Part shown: positions 19,237 to 28,823 of the stretch, in pieces | Position numbering within the stretch: position 1 is the stretch's first letter | How the letters are laid out: every line of letters starts with the position of its first letter | DNA from: Photobacterium toruni | GTDB taxonomy: Bacteria; Pseudomonadota; Gammaproteobacteria; Enterobacterales; Vibrionaceae | Direction of reading: 5' to 3' | Length of the DNA: 64,000 nt | NCBI RefSeq assembly: GCF_024529955.1 | Contig: NZ_AP024855.1 | Coordinates: 62,001 to 126,000, forward strand | Made by a program: the position numbers and the translations under genes | The notes under the pieces: generated by a model | What the model was told of the DNA's origin: nothing | The model's database searches: none | Seen by the model: only the letters and a program-made list of their open reading frames with translations

Positions 19237-19880
19237 TACAATACCCCCATTAAGTAAACCACACTGAATACACAGATCCAGATAACATCAAGGAAGTGCC
19301 AAAATAGGCTTAAACAGGCTAAACGGGTTTTATTCTCTGCAGAAAAACCGTCACGTTTAAAATGGAACACCAACACAATCATCCACATCAAGCCAGCAAA
19401 GACGTGTAGTCCATGAGTTGCAACTAAGCCGTAAAATGCAGACCAATAAGCACTACTGTGGAACGTCGCACCCTCACTACTAAAGTGATAGAACTCGTAC
19501 AATTCCATTACTAAAAAGGACAAACCAAGCCCAAATGTAATACCTAACCATTTGAACATTCCTTTGATGTCTTCATGGTTGGCTTTGAGCATTGCCATAC
19601 CGAATGTAAAACTACTAAACAGTAATAAAGCCGTCTCAGTTAATACAAAACTAAGATTAAACAGTTCCTTAGGTTCAATTAAGCCGGCAAAGCTATTTGA
19701 ATAAACAGCGTAAACCGCAAATAATGTACCGAATAATAAACAGTCACTAAGAATATAAATCCAAAAACCAAAAATAGTATCACCAGCATAGTCATGATGG
19801 TCATGATCATCGAACTCGTGACCATCATTAGACTGAACAGGGACGTTGAGATTACATGTGTCTTTTATTTCTGTCGTCAT
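19236..19880 (-). CDS. cyoC: Cytochrome bo3 ubiquinol oxidase subunit III CyoC
   Basis: CyoC is the five-helix heme-copper oxidase subunit III. The 214 residues show GFWIYILSDCLLFGTLFAVY, FTFGMAMLKANHED, FYGLVATHGLHVFAGLMWM and a final LFWHFLDVIWICVFSVVYLMG, all family hallmarks. The His-rich N-terminus (DGHEFDDHDHHDYAGD) is longer than in E. coli (204 residues). It follows cyoB by 15 bp and overlaps cyoD by one base. Confidence 0.95.
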   Translation of the reverse strand: MTTEIKDTCNLNVPVQSNDGHEFDDHDHHDYAGDTIFGFWIYILSDCLLFGTLFAVYAVYSNSFAGLIEPKELFNLSFVLTETALLLFSSFTFGMAMLKANHEDIKGMFKWLGITFGLGLSFLVMELYEFYHFSSEGATFHSSAYWSAFYGLVATHGLHVFAGLMWMIVLVFHFKRDGFSAENKTRLACLSLFWHFLDVIWICVFSVVYLMGVL

Positions 19881-19895
19881 AACTGCTCTCGCCCC

Positions 19896-21983
19896 TTATG
19901 CCATAGAATCAGTAGGTTTTAGATTAGATGGATCGAAATCATCATCGTCTTCACCATCTTTGTGTTCAAAGGTTTTTTCTCCACGAGCTTTAGCGAGATG
20001 TTTACGTTCAATCGCTTCAATCTCAGAGACTTCAACATAATAATCTTTACTACGCTGAAAGCTGTAAATGATCCAAGAAGCAATCATGCCAACGGATCCG
20101 GCAATAACCATCCACCAAATATGCCAGATGAAAGCAAAACCAAACATCAATGAGAACATACTGATAACGACACCCGCCCACGTATTTTTCGGCATATGAA
20201 TACGCTTATAACGTTCAGGTTCTTGGTAAGCTAAACCCTGTTCTTTGGCGTAATGATGCTCGTCACGATCATGAATCTTAGGCAGTAATGCAAAGTTATA
20301 AAATGGAGGAGGGGATGATGTCGCCCATTCTAATGTACGACCATTCCACGGATCACCAGTAAGATCTAGATTTTGCTTACGATCACGAATACTGACGTAA
20401 ACCTGATAAAACTGAACCGCGACACCTGATGCAATAATACAAACACCAAATGCAGCAACCCATAAATAAGGTGCCCATTCGGGATTATCTGCAACATTTA
20501 AGCGACGTGTCATTCCATTAAAACCAAGTACATATACAGGCATGAAGGCGACAAAGAAGCCAACAGTCCAAAGTGCACATGAAATCTTGCCAAGACGTTC
20601 ATCAAGAGTAAATCCGGTGGCTTTAGGGAACCAGTAAGTTAAACCGGCAAAGTAACCAAATAATGCACCACCAATAATCACGTTATGGAAGTGGGCAATA
20701 ACGAACAAACTGTTGTGCAGCACAAAGTTTGCCGCAGGTATTGCAAGCATTACTCCAGTCATACCACCAATAGTAAAGGTAATTAAAAATGCAATCGTCC
20801 ACCACATACTAGCGCTGAACTCGACCCGTCCTTTATACATCGTAAATAACCAGTTAAATATCTTCACTCCCGTTGGAATTGAGATAATCATCGTTGCGAT
20901 GCCAAAGAAAGCGTTAACACTTGCGCCAGCACCCATGGTAAAGAAGTGATGTAGCCAAACAATAAATGACAACACCATAATCACCATTGTTGCCCACACT
21001 AATGATGTATAGCCAAACAGACGCTTACGCGAGAACGTCGCTGTAACTTCTGAAAAAATGCCAAAAGCAGGCAGAACTAGAATGTAAACCTCAGGATGAC
21101 CCCATGCCCAGATTAAGTTGACATACATCATTTGGTTACCACCCATATCAGTGGTAAAGAAATGGGTGCCGATATAACGATCCAGTGTAAGTAAGGTCAG
21201 GGTGACGGTTAAAATAGGAAAGGCCAGTACAATAAGTGCATTTGCACATAGTGATGTCCATGTAAATACAGGCATTTGCATCATTTTCATGCCAGGTGCT
21301 CGCATACGGATAATCGTAACGACAAAGTTAATCCCCGTTAATAATGTACCGATACCTGATATTTGCAGCGACCATAACCAATAATCGACCCCAACCCAAG
21401 GATTTGCATCCATACCTGAAAGCGGTGGATAGGCTAACCAACCTGTTGCCGCAAATTCCCCAACAAATAGTGAAAGGTTGATTAAAATAGCACCAACAAC
21501 GAATAGCCAAAAACTTAAGGAATTTAAAAATGGAAAGGCAACATCGCGAGCACCTATCTGCAATGGCACGATAATATTCATTAGACCCACGACAAATGGC
21601 ATCGCAACAAAGAAAATCATGATCACGCCATGGGCGGTAAAGACTTGGTCATAGTGCTCTGGTGGCAGATAACCGGCATCAATAGTAGAAGCTGCTTGTT
21701 GGGAACGCATTAATATCGCGTCAGAAAACCCTCGTACAAGCATGACCATGGATACAATGATGTACATAATGCCAATCTTTTTATGATCAACAGAGGTAAA
21801 CCATTCACTCCATAAGTAGTGCCACTTCTTTTGATATGTGATCAAGCCTAATAATCCTAGTCCACCAAGCACTACGGCCATCATGACGGGAAAAACGACT
21901 GGATCGGTAAAGGGAATAACATCCCAATTTAATTTGCCGAAAATTGGATCCGCTTCGGCGTATACATCTCCTTTATAGGCCAT
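19896..21983 (-). CDS. cyoB: Cytochrome bo3 ubiquinol oxidase subunit I CyoB
   Basis: CyoB is the catalytic subunit that reduces oxygen to water and pumps protons. Visible ligands are FTAHGVIM (low-spin heme His), [14 protein letters not shown] (CuB His and cross-linked Tyr), WLHHFFTMG (two CuB His) and [11 protein letters not shown] (heme His pair). [13 protein letters not shown] contains the Arg/Asp of the quinol site. I start at 21983 (MAYKGDVY) because GGAG lies six bases upstream; this overlaps the end of cyoA by 11 bp and gives 695 residues. The charged C-terminal tail ([14 protein letters not shown]) is more acidic than in E. coli. Confidence 0.97.
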   Translation of the reverse strand: MAYKGDVYAEADPIFGKLNWDVIPFTDPVVFPVMMAVVLGGLGLLGLITYQKKWHYLWSEWFTSVDHKKIGIMYIIVSMVMLVRGFSDAILMRSQQAASTIDAGYLPPEHYDQVFTAHGVIMIFFVAMPFVVGLMNIIVPLQIGARDVAFPFLNSLSFWLFVVGAILINLSLFVGEFAATGWLAYPPLSGMDANPWVGVDYWLWSLQISGIGTLLTGINFVVTIIRMRAPGMKMMQMPVFTWTSLCANALIVLAFPILTVTLTLLTLDRYIGTHFFTTDMGGNQMMYVNLIWAWGHPEVYILVLPAFGIFSEVTATFSRKRLFGYTSLVWATMVIMVLSFIVWLHHFFTMGAGASVNAFFGIATMIISIPTGVKIFNWLFTMYKGRVEFSASMWWTIAFLITFTIGGMTGVMLAIPAANFVLHNSLFVIAHFHNVIIGGALFGYFAGLTYWFPKATGFTLDERLGKISCALWTVGFFVAFMPVYVLGFNGMTRRLNVADNPEWAPYLWVAAFGVCIIASGVAVQFYQVYVSIRDRKQNLDLTGDPWNGRTLEWATSSPPPFYNFALLPKIHDRDEHHYAKEQGLAYQEPERYKRIHMPKNTWAGVVISMFSLMFGFAFIWHIWWMVIAGSVGMIASWIIYSFQRSKDYYVEVSEIEAIERKHLAKARGEKTFEHKDGEDDDDFDPSNLKPTDSMA

Positions 21984-22860
21984 TTTGGACTCCTGCGTGT
22001 TTCTCAATAATATCTTTAAATTTCAGCGGTGCGACAGAAGCAAAGTATGTTACGGGATGTGGCTTTATAATTTGCTCTTTAGCATTGGCTGTGAGTTGAT
22101 CGTAACTGTTGTTATTTAAAACAAGATCTGAGGTTTTTACTTTTTGAACCCATTCTTTAAAGGCCACATCTTTAACTGCATGAGCCTTAAAGCGCATATT
22201 AGCAAAGCCATAACCGCTGTAATTGGCTGAAATTCCTCGATAAGAGCCTTCTTCTTTGGCCATGAGATTTAAACGGTTTTCCATACCAGCCATTGCATAA
22301 ACTTGGCTACCGAGTTGTGGAATAAAAAATGAATTCATGGCGGTATCTGAAGTAACTAAGAATTTAACCGGACGATTAATGGGCATTGCTATTTCATTGA
22401 CTGTAGCGATTTGTTGTTCTGGATAAATAAATAGCCATTTCCAATTCATAGCAACGACTTGAATGGTTAATGGTTCTTCCTCAGAAACGATCTCTTTTCT
22501 TGGATCAAGTGAGTAAGATGTTTGGTAGGTGATCCATCCGAGTGTTAAAACAATCAAGCAAGGGACTGTCCATACAACCACTTCTATTTTGGTTGAGTGT
22601 TCCCATTCTGGCGTGTATTCCGCTTTTTTGTTGCTATGACGGTATTTATAAGGAAAGTAAATCGCCATAAATAACACTGGTATGATAATAATTGCCATCA
22701 GCAGAACGGATGTGATGATTAATGATGACTGGGCTTCACCAATGCTACCTTTTGAGTCAAATAGCACCATGTTGCTGTTGGCAAATAGTGCAACTAAAAG
22801 TAATATTGCGAGTAGTGTAAGAAGAATGATGATCATCTTCTTACTTTGGATTATTTTCAT
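21973..22860 (-). CDS. cyoA: Cytochrome bo3 ubiquinol oxidase subunit II CyoA
   Basis: CyoA is the two-helix subunit II with a periplasmic cupredoxin domain. It shows [44 protein letters not shown] and [18 protein letters not shown]. No CuA ligand set is present, so the enzyme is a quinol oxidase. The start at 22860 is set by GGAGG five bases upstream, giving 295 residues. The N-terminal hydrophobic segment reads [19 protein letters not shown]: where E. coli CyoA has the lipobox LLSGC, there is no Cys, so lipid modification seems lost. It is the first gene of the operon, with an ArcA-box-like site upstream. Confidence 0.95.
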   Translation of the reverse strand: MKIIQSKKMIIILLTLLAILLLVALFANSNMVLFDSKGSIGEAQSSLIITSVLLMAIIIIPVLFMAIYFPYKYRHSNKKAEYTPEWEHSTKIEVVVWTVPCLIVLTLGWITYQTSYSLDPRKEIVSEEEPLTIQVVAMNWKWLFIYPEQQIATVNEIAMPINRPVKFLVTSDTAMNSFFIPQLGSQVYAMAGMENRLNLMAKEEGSYRGISANYSGYGFANMRFKAHAVKDVAFKEWVQKVKTSDLVLNNNSYDQLTANAKEQIIKPHPVTYFASVAPLKFKDIIEKHAGVQNGL

Positions 22861-23369
22861 TTTTCCTCCGTGAACTCGATCACTCATAACAAAGCAATAA
22901 TCGTTACTGGTTAATGATTCTTTTGTTACTTAATAATTAACAGTTTGTAGCTATCTTACCATTCAAAATAATAAAAAATAATGCTCTGATATATAATATT
23001 TAATTGTATTTAAGTAATAAAAAAGCATTAAAAAGTTATTTTGTTAACATTTTTGGCAAGTTAAACACCCTGATTGTTATCGCATTGTAAGTTTTGTTAC
23101 TCTATTCTTGATCAATTTAAGCGAGTAATAAAATGCTTATTTTACTTAAATGTACTAAAAATGTTAAAAAATATACCTGTGTTGTGTTTTTGAAAAAAGT
23201 TTTTGATTTATTGGTTATTTAGTAGACATTTTTATGATGTTGTTTGCAGCTTATAAGAAGGGGGTAGCAATGTTGATAATAATAGATTGGGTTTTGTATT
23301 TAGTTACTGTGTAATCTACGAATATATTGGATACTATAAAAATGATAAGTATAGAGTAATGAAGATATT
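22861..23369. promoter_or_regulatory. Intergenic control region upstream of cyoA, with ArcA-box-like site
   Basis: This 509-bp AT-rich gap separates the divergent cyo operon and the LacI-family gene. On the minus strand 22942-22933 reads TGTTAATTAT, a full match to the ArcA-P consensus WGTTAATTAW, about 75 bp before cyoA. In E. coli, ArcA represses cyo when oxygen is low. No gene-like frame and no other clear site was seen in the rest of the gap. Confidence 0.5.
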
Positions 23370-24335
23370 ATGACGCAAAAGATGACTATGGCTGATATTT
23401 CAAAGCAGCTTGGAATTTCAAAAATGACAGTGTCACGTTATTTTAATGGTGGTTATGTTTCAGAAGAAAATCGTATTAAAATTGATGCGATCGTAAAAGA
23501 AAACCATTATACACCGAACAAATTTGCTCGCTCTATTCGAAGTCAATCTAATATTATTGGCTTTATTGCGCCGCGAATTGAATCGTATACTACTAGTTTA
23601 GTGATCAAAGGTGCTTTAGCTGCAGCAAATGAATCTAATGCTCGAATGCTATTTCATGCAACAGGGTTTAGTCATGAATCTGAACGCCAAGCGGTAAGTG
23701 AATTTAATGGTCTTAACGCCCTTGGTACAATTGTTATTGCATCAAAGCACAGTCTTGAAGAGCCTTTTTATAACGGTTTACAAAATATAATTTTTATAGG
23801 AAAACAAATTCCCGCCCATTGTTGCCTATATTATCCTGAGCAAGCGGCTATCACTGCGTTAGTTTCTCACACTATTTATCAACTGCAACAACAGCAAGCA
23901 CCATTGATAGCTATTCAATATATTTATGATGCACGGATGCTTTCATCTCGTACTCAACTTATACAAAGTATTATTTCTGATATTGCTCCTACATTACCTA
24001 ACACATTACAAGCATTGGCTGATTCTGAAAAAAAAGATGATTATCAATCAATTATACTGCAGCCTAATCATATTTATTTTTGTGCTACCGATAATATTGC
24101 AATTCGTTTATATCGCCGAGCAAAAGAACAACATTTAAAAATAGGACATGATATTTGGATTGTAGGTATTGGTGATTATGATTATAGCGATTTATTAGTA
24201 CCTAGTTTAACGACGGTGGCTTTTAATCATTATCAAATGGGCTTTCAGGCAGTAAAAAAACTCATTAAGCGAGATTCAAGTTCTTGTGAAGGAGAATTTG
24301 AATTAAAAATTAGAGAAAGCTCTCAATTTATTTAA
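23370..24335 (+). CDS. LacI-family transcriptional repressor of an alpha-glucoside PTS unit
   Basis: The 321-residue protein has an N-terminal LacI helix-turn-helix (MTMADISKQLGISKMTVSRYFNGGYVSEENR) and hinge helix region (NKFARSIRSQSN), then a periplasmic-binding-like effector domain with IIGFIAPRIESYTTS and, near the end, IWIVGIGDYDYSDLLVPSLTTV. It lies 91 bp before an alpha-glucosidase and PTS gene. A perfect 18-bp palindrome between them is the probable operator. The effector may be a phosphorylated sugar, as for TreR and similar proteins, but this cannot be read from sequence. Confidence 0.88.
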   Translation: MTQKMTMADISKQLGISKMTVSRYFNGGYVSEENRIKIDAIVKENHYTPNKFARSIRSQSNIIGFIAPRIESYTTSLVIKGALAAANESNARMLFHATGFSHESERQAVSEFNGLNALGTIVIASKHSLEEPFYNGLQNIIFIGKQIPAHCCLYYPEQAAITALVSHTIYQLQQQQAPLIAIQYIYDARMLSSRTQLIQSIISDIAPTLPNTLQALADSEKKDDYQSIILQPNHIYFCATDNIAIRLYRRAKEQHLKIGHDIWIVGIGDYDYSDLLVPSLTTVAFNHYQMGFQAVKKLIKRDSSSCEGEFELKIRESSQFI

Positions 24336-24372
24336 AAACCTTTTGCATATGTTTTGATTCAGTTTTACCTTG

Positions 24373-24390
24373 TGTGTTATCGGTAACACA
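24373..24390. promoter_or_regulatory. Operator-like palindrome before the alpha-glucosidase-PTS operon
   Basis: TGTGTTA-TCGG-TAACACA is a perfect 7-4-7 inverted repeat of the length bound by LacI-family repressors. It directly follows a weak promoter candidate (TTGCAT at 24343, 17 bp, TACCTT at 24366), so binding would cover the transcription start. It also ends 6 bp before an ATG at 24397 that lacks a ribosome site, which supports the later start at 24427. Confidence 0.7.
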
Positions 24391-24426
24391 TGAGCAATGA
24401 ATGATAACTTCAATAAGGTTAAATGG

Positions 24427-26160
24427 ATGAATCAGACGAATAACGCTTCATCAAAATCACTTGTTTGGTGGAAAACAGCCACTGCTTATCAAATATACCC
24501 ACGTAGTTTTTTTGATAGTAATCAAGATGGTATTGGTGATATTAATGGGATTATTGCCAAATTAGATTACTTAGCTGATTTGGGTATTGATCTGGTGTGG
24601 ATTTGTCCATTTTATCAATCGCCTAATGATGATAACGGTTACGACATTAGTGATTATCAAGCTATTCATCCTGATTTCGGTAGCCTTACTGATGTTGATC
24701 GTTTGATCAGTGCTGCACATGAACGTGGTATTCGTATCATCATGGATTTAGTTATTAACCATACTAGTGATGAACATCCGTGGTTTATTGAATCACGTCA
24801 AAGTAAAGCCAGTCCTAAACGTGATTGGTATATTTGGCGTGATGGTTGCGAACCTACCCCTGAAAAACCGACTAATGATCCTAATAATTGGGAAAGTATC
24901 TTTCATGGAAGTGCATGGCAATATGATGCTGACAGCGCTCAATATTACCTGCATTTATTTTCTAAGAAACAACCTGATCTTAATTGGCAAAATCCTGAAG
25001 TAAAACAAGCACTGTTTAATATGATCCATTGGTGGTTAGCTCGAGGTATTGATGGATTTCGAGTCGACGCAATTAGTCATATTCAAAAGCAATCTAATTT
25101 ACCTTCGCTACCAAACCCAAATGGTGATGATTATGTGTCTTCATTTGACTATCACATGAATGTTGAGGGGATTGAACAACATTTGTATGAATTGCGCGAC
25201 CAAGCTTTTGCTCCTTTTGATATTGTCACCGTAGGCGAAGCAAATGGGGTTGATGCTCAAGATGCGTTAACGTGGGTTGCTGAGCCTACAGAGAATGATA
25301 AAGGTGGCATCTTTAATATGATCTTCCAATTTGAACATATGAAGTTGTGGTCGGAAGAACAACATCGTGATCAGTTTGATTTGGTAGAATTTAAACAAAT
25401 TTTAACCCGTTGGCAGAATGCGTTAGAAGGTAAAGGTTGGAATGCTTTATATCTAGAAAATCATGATCAGGCTCGTAGCATTAATACTTTTGCTAATCCC
25501 AATTATTGGTATGGCAGCGCAACAGCATTAGCAGCTTGTTATTTTTTAATGAAAGGAACGCCATTTATTTATCAAGGTCAAGAAATTGGCATGGTTAATA
25601 ATAAGTTTCTGTCATTAAATGATTTTAATGATGTATCAGCTAAAAACTTAATCATTAAATTGCAGCAACAAGGACAAACGGATCACCAAATATTAGCGTT
25701 ATTAAATCAAGTCTCACGCGATCATAGCCGTTTACCTATGCCGTGGAATGATAGTGCTTTTGGTGGGTTTTCTGAAGTAACGCCTTGGTTTGTCGTTAAC
25801 TCTAATTACTCTGGTATTAATGTTGAACAACAACAGCAGGATCCATATTCGATTTTACAGTTCTATAAAAAATTAATTACTCTTCGAAAAAATAATCACA
25901 GTTTGATTACTGGTCGTTATCAATTACTACTTGAAAATGATGCCAGTATTTATGCTTATCAACGAATTGAATCTGATAAAACATGGACAATTATTACAAA
26001 TTTAAGTGATCGCGAGGCAAGAGTTAATCTCGACAGTGATCTGCTAGGGGAGTTAGTACTAGATAATCAAACCTCAAATAATAAAAATGCACGTACCGAT
26101 TTTATTACCACACAATTAGCGCCACCTTATGCCGCTTATGTGTTTGTGAAAAAACAATAG
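24427..26160 (+). CDS. Alpha-glucosidase (GH13, oligo-glucosidase/TreC clan), PTS-linked
   Basis: This GH13 enzyme probably hydrolyses the alpha-glucoside brought in by the adjoining PTS permease. Motifs are ATAYQIYPRSFFDSNQDGIGD, LVINHTSDEHPWF, nucleophile GFRVDAISHIQ, acid/base VTVGEANGVDA and LENHDQARS. Ala follows the nucleophile Asp instead of the Val of the left-edge enzyme, a change linked to alpha-1,4 or mixed preference in this clan. If the sugar enters as a 6-phosphate, this could be a phospho-alpha-glucosidase, but I see no motif proving it. I prefer the ATG at 24427 (AAGG eight bases upstream) over 24397, which gives 577 residues. Confidence 0.85.
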   Translation: MNQTNNASSKSLVWWKTATAYQIYPRSFFDSNQDGIGDINGIIAKLDYLADLGIDLVWICPFYQSPNDDNGYDISDYQAIHPDFGSLTDVDRLISAAHERGIRIIMDLVINHTSDEHPWFIESRQSKASPKRDWYIWRDGCEPTPEKPTNDPNNWESIFHGSAWQYDADSAQYYLHLFSKKQPDLNWQNPEVKQALFNMIHWWLARGIDGFRVDAISHIQKQSNLPSLPNPNGDDYVSSFDYHMNVEGIEQHLYELRDQAFAPFDIVTVGEANGVDAQDALTWVAEPTENDKGGIFNMIFQFEHMKLWSEEQHRDQFDLVEFKQILTRWQNALEGKGWNALYLENHDQARSINTFANPNYWYGSATALAACYFLMKGTPFIYQGQEIGMVNNKFLSLNDFNDVSAKNLIIKLQQQGQTDHQILALLNQVSRDHSRLPMPWNDSAFGGFSEVTPWFVVNSNYSGINVEQQQQDPYSILQFYKKLITLRKNNHSLITGRYQLLLENDASIYAYQRIESDKTWTIITNLSDREARVNLDSDLLGELVLDNQTSNNKNARTDFITTQLAPPYAAYVFVKKQ

Positions 26161-26219
26161 TTATATTTATGGCAGGTCAGTGATGACGTAAACCTGCTAT
26201 CTCAATCAAGGAATTAGTT

Positions 26220-27842
26220 ATGAGTAAATTGCTCTCGTTTGACTTTTGGCAACGATTTGGTAAATCATTGATCGTTGTAATCGCTGTAATGCCTGCGGCT
26301 GGTATTATGATATCACTTGGTAAAGTGGTTGCCATGTATGCTGGTGGTATCGGCGCTATCGAAACTCTTGGTCATATTATGGAAAATATTGGCTGGGGTG
26401 TTATTGTTAACCTGCACTTATTGTTTGCGGTTGCTATCGGTGGTTCATGGGCAAAAGAGCGAGCAGGGGGAGCATTTGCTGCAATTATTGCTTTTATACT
26501 GATTAACCGTACAACCGGAGTTATTTTCGGTGTTAATAGTGGCATGATGAATGATCCTCATGCGACTGTTATGAGTCTGTTTGGTTCTGAGTTGCCAGTA
26601 TCTCAATTTTTCACCACTATTCTTGGCGCTCCAGCACTGAATATGGGCGTGTTCATTGGTATTATCTCTGGCTATCTTGGAGCTAATTTATATAACCGTT
26701 ACTATGATTATGCGCGTTTACCTGAAGCATTAGCATTTTTTAATGGTAAACGTTTTGTACCGTTCATGGTTATTTTCTATTCGGTAATTATTGCGTTTGT
26801 ATTAGCGGTTGTTTGGCCATTAGTACAAGGTGCATTGAATGAATTTGGTCAATGGATAGCAAGTTCAAAAGATAGCGCACCAATTATAGCTCCGTTTGTT
26901 TATGGCACATTAGAACGTTTATTACTGCCTTTCGGTTTACACCATACGCTAACGATTCCAATGAACTATACCGAACTGGGTGGCGCGTATCAGCTATTAA
27001 CAGGACCAAGCGCAGGCTCAAGTGTTTATGGTCAAGATCCGTTATGGCTTGCATGGGTGAGTGATTTAAATAACCTTAAATTAACCGATCCAGCTGCTTA
27101 CCAACACCTACTTGCGACGGTTCATCCTGCGCGCTTTAAAGCAGGTCAAGTTATTATTGCAGCATCGTCTTTAATTGGTATCGGTTTGGCAATGTACCAT
27201 TGTGTTGATAGTGATAAGCGTCTGCAATATAAGCCGATGTTCTTCTCTGCGTGTTTGGCTGTATTACTAACAGGTGTTACTGAGCCTATTGAATTTATGT
27301 TCATGTTTGTTGCACCTGTACTGTATGTAGCACATGCAATATTAACTGGATTAGCTTTTGCGTTGGTGGATTTGATTGATTTACGCGTGCATGCTTTCGG
27401 CCTTATTGAATTAATTACACGTGTTCCGATGATGATTTCTGCCGGTATCGGTGGGGATTTAATTAGCTTTGTGATGGTATGTATTGCCTTCTTTGCGATT
27501 AACTATGGTTTATTCCGTTTACTCATCATTAAATTTAATTTACCAACCCCTGGACGTGCAGGTAATTATATTGATGAAAAAGCGGAAGGTATGTCACAAG
27601 ATGACAAGCTTGAAATCATTATTCAAAACCTTGGTGGTCGTGACAATATTGCTGAAATTGATGCCTGCATGACACGTTTACGTATTACCGTAAAAGATCC
27701 TGCATTAGTTGCTGATTATACATTGTGGAAAGCAACGGGTGCACTAGGGGTTGTGGTTAAAGATCAAGGCGTACAAGCTATTTATGGTCCTGGTGTTGAT
27801 GTGATTAAGTCTGCGCTGATAGATAAGTTTGCGATGGCGTAA
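26220..27842 (+). CDS. PTS glucose/alpha-glucoside-type IICB permease
   Basis: This phosphotransferase permease imports and phosphorylates a glucose-type sugar. The 540 residues start with the membrane IIC domain (about 1-425) containing PEALAFFNGKRFVPFMV, ERLLLPFGLHHTLTIP and GVTEPIEFMFMFVAPVLY. The IIB domain follows (about 450-540) with the phosphorylation Cys in EIDACMTRLRITV. There is no IIA domain, so it must use a separate EIIA such as Crr. It follows the alpha-glucosidase by 59 bp. The family covers MalX, AglA and related proteins; with the enzyme context maltose, isomaltose or similar is likely. A strong terminator follows. Confidence 0.9.
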   Translation: MSKLLSFDFWQRFGKSLIVVIAVMPAAGIMISLGKVVAMYAGGIGAIETLGHIMENIGWGVIVNLHLLFAVAIGGSWAKERAGGAFAAIIAFILINRTTGVIFGVNSGMMNDPHATVMSLFGSELPVSQFFTTILGAPALNMGVFIGIISGYLGANLYNRYYDYARLPEALAFFNGKRFVPFMVIFYSVIIAFVLAVVWPLVQGALNEFGQWIASSKDSAPIIAPFVYGTLERLLLPFGLHHTLTIPMNYTELGGAYQLLTGPSAGSSVYGQDPLWLAWVSDLNNLKLTDPAAYQHLLATVHPARFKAGQVIIAASSLIGIGLAMYHCVDSDKRLQYKPMFFSACLAVLLTGVTEPIEFMFMFVAPVLYVAHAILTGLAFALVDLIDLRVHAFGLIELITRVPMMISAGIGGDLISFVMVCIAFFAINYGLFRLLIIKFNLPTPGRAGNYIDEKAEGMSQDDKLEIIIQNLGGRDNIAEIDACMTRLRITVKDPALVADYTLWKATGALGVVVKDQGVQAIYGPGVDVIKSALIDKFAMA

Positions 27843-27873
27843 TAGACCATAGCGAGAGCTTAATATTATAGAT

Positions 27874-27902
27874 AAGCGCAGTACTGATGCTGCGCTTTTT
27901 TA
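27874..27902 (+). terminator. Terminator after the PTS gene
   Basis: AAGCGCAG (27874-27881) pairs with CTGCGCTT (27890-27897), followed by TTTT. It ends the glucosidase-PTS transcript, so the next gene probably has its own promoter or relies on read-through. Confidence 0.85.
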
Positions 27903-27933
27903 TCTCAATTTTTCATCAATAAGTGAATGATTT

Positions 27934-28746
27934 ATGAAGTTATTGACACTAAATACCCATAGCTGGCAAGAAGATAAACAATTACAAAAATTAGAGATAG
28001 TTGCTCAAGCTATTATTGATCAAAACTGTGATGTTATTGCGCTACAGGAAGTTAATCAGCATCAGCTTAGCGGTGTTGTAAATGAATCAATATATAGTAA
28101 TTCTCTTGTACATACAGACAATTATGGTTATTTATTACAGCAAAAGTTAGCTGAATTAGGTCATAATTATCAATTAACGTGGGATTTTGTTCATCAAAGT
28201 TATGAGGTTTATCAAGAAGGACTTGCATTCTTAAGTCGGTTGCCCATTATTGAACATCAGGTTATTGATCTAAATGATAATTATAATGAGAGTAATTGGA
28301 AACATCGTCGTGCTGTACGGATTAAAGTCGCTTATCAGCAACAGGAGTTAGACTTTTATAATTGCCATTGCGGCTGGTGGAATGATGAAGAAAGTTCGTT
28401 TTCGGAACATTTAAATCGAATTACAGCGACATTATCATCCCGTTTGAGCTTTTTGTTAGGCGATTTTAATAATCCTAGCCATGTTCGTCATCAAGGCTAT
28501 GATTGTGCGTTACAGTGTCACTTGTTTGACTGTTATACCATGGCTGAAAGTAAGGATGCGGGAATAACCGTTGTTAAAAATATTGATGGCTGGCAGCAAA
28601 ATAGCCAAGCATTACGGTTAGATTATATTTTTAGTAATCAGCAACTCGCTGTAAAACAACATCAAGTTATTTTTAATGGCCATTTTTATGATGTGGTATC
28701 TGATCACTTTGGTGTTATTACAGAAGTTAGTATTAGCACTGAATAG
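27934..28746 (+). CDS. Endonuclease/exonuclease/phosphatase (EEP) family protein
   Basis: The 270-residue product has the EEP metallo-phosphodiesterase fold: LTLNTHSWQ at the start, DVIALQEVNQH (catalytic Glu, near residue 40), LGDFNNPS (Asp/Asn pair), LDYIFSNQ and the last-strand SDHFGVITEV (Asp-His). Members include DNA repair nucleases and sphingomyelinase- or phospholipase-like enzymes. Its position behind a sugar PTS operon is compatible with a small-molecule phosphatase, but that is inference. It has no signal peptide. The ribosome site is weak, and a terminator lies on each side. Confidence 0.8.
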   Translation: MKLLTLNTHSWQEDKQLQKLEIVAQAIIDQNCDVIALQEVNQHQLSGVVNESIYSNSLVHTDNYGYLLQQKLAELGHNYQLTWDFVHQSYEVYQEGLAFLSRLPIIEHQVIDLNDNYNESNWKHRRAVRIKVAYQQQELDFYNCHCGWWNDEESSFSEHLNRITATLSSRLSFLLGDFNNPSHVRHQGYDCALQCHLFDCYTMAESKDAGITVVKNIDGWQQNSQALRLDYIFSNQQLAVKQHQVIFNGHFYDVVSDHFGVITEVSISTE

Positions 28747-28777
28747 ATACTAATTCGTATTATTGTGAGATCTTAAT

Positions 28778-28810
28778 AAAGCTCAAATTCAAAGATAATT
28801 TGAGCTTTTT
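28778..28810. terminator. Bidirectional terminator
   Basis: AAAGCTCAAATT (28778-28789) pairs with AATTTGAGCTTT (28797-28808), with T-rich sequence following on the plus strand. It separates the convergent EEP-family and DUF3157-like genes. Confidence 0.85.
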
Positions 28811-28823
28811 ACTATGAATCTTA

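Noticed and set aside
24427..27842. Assignment as trehalose operon treR-treC-treB
   Set aside because: The permease has IIC before IIB like MalX/AglA, and the glucosidase lacks the TreC-like WNNHDQPR and GLRLDV patterns I would expect; trehalose is not excluded.
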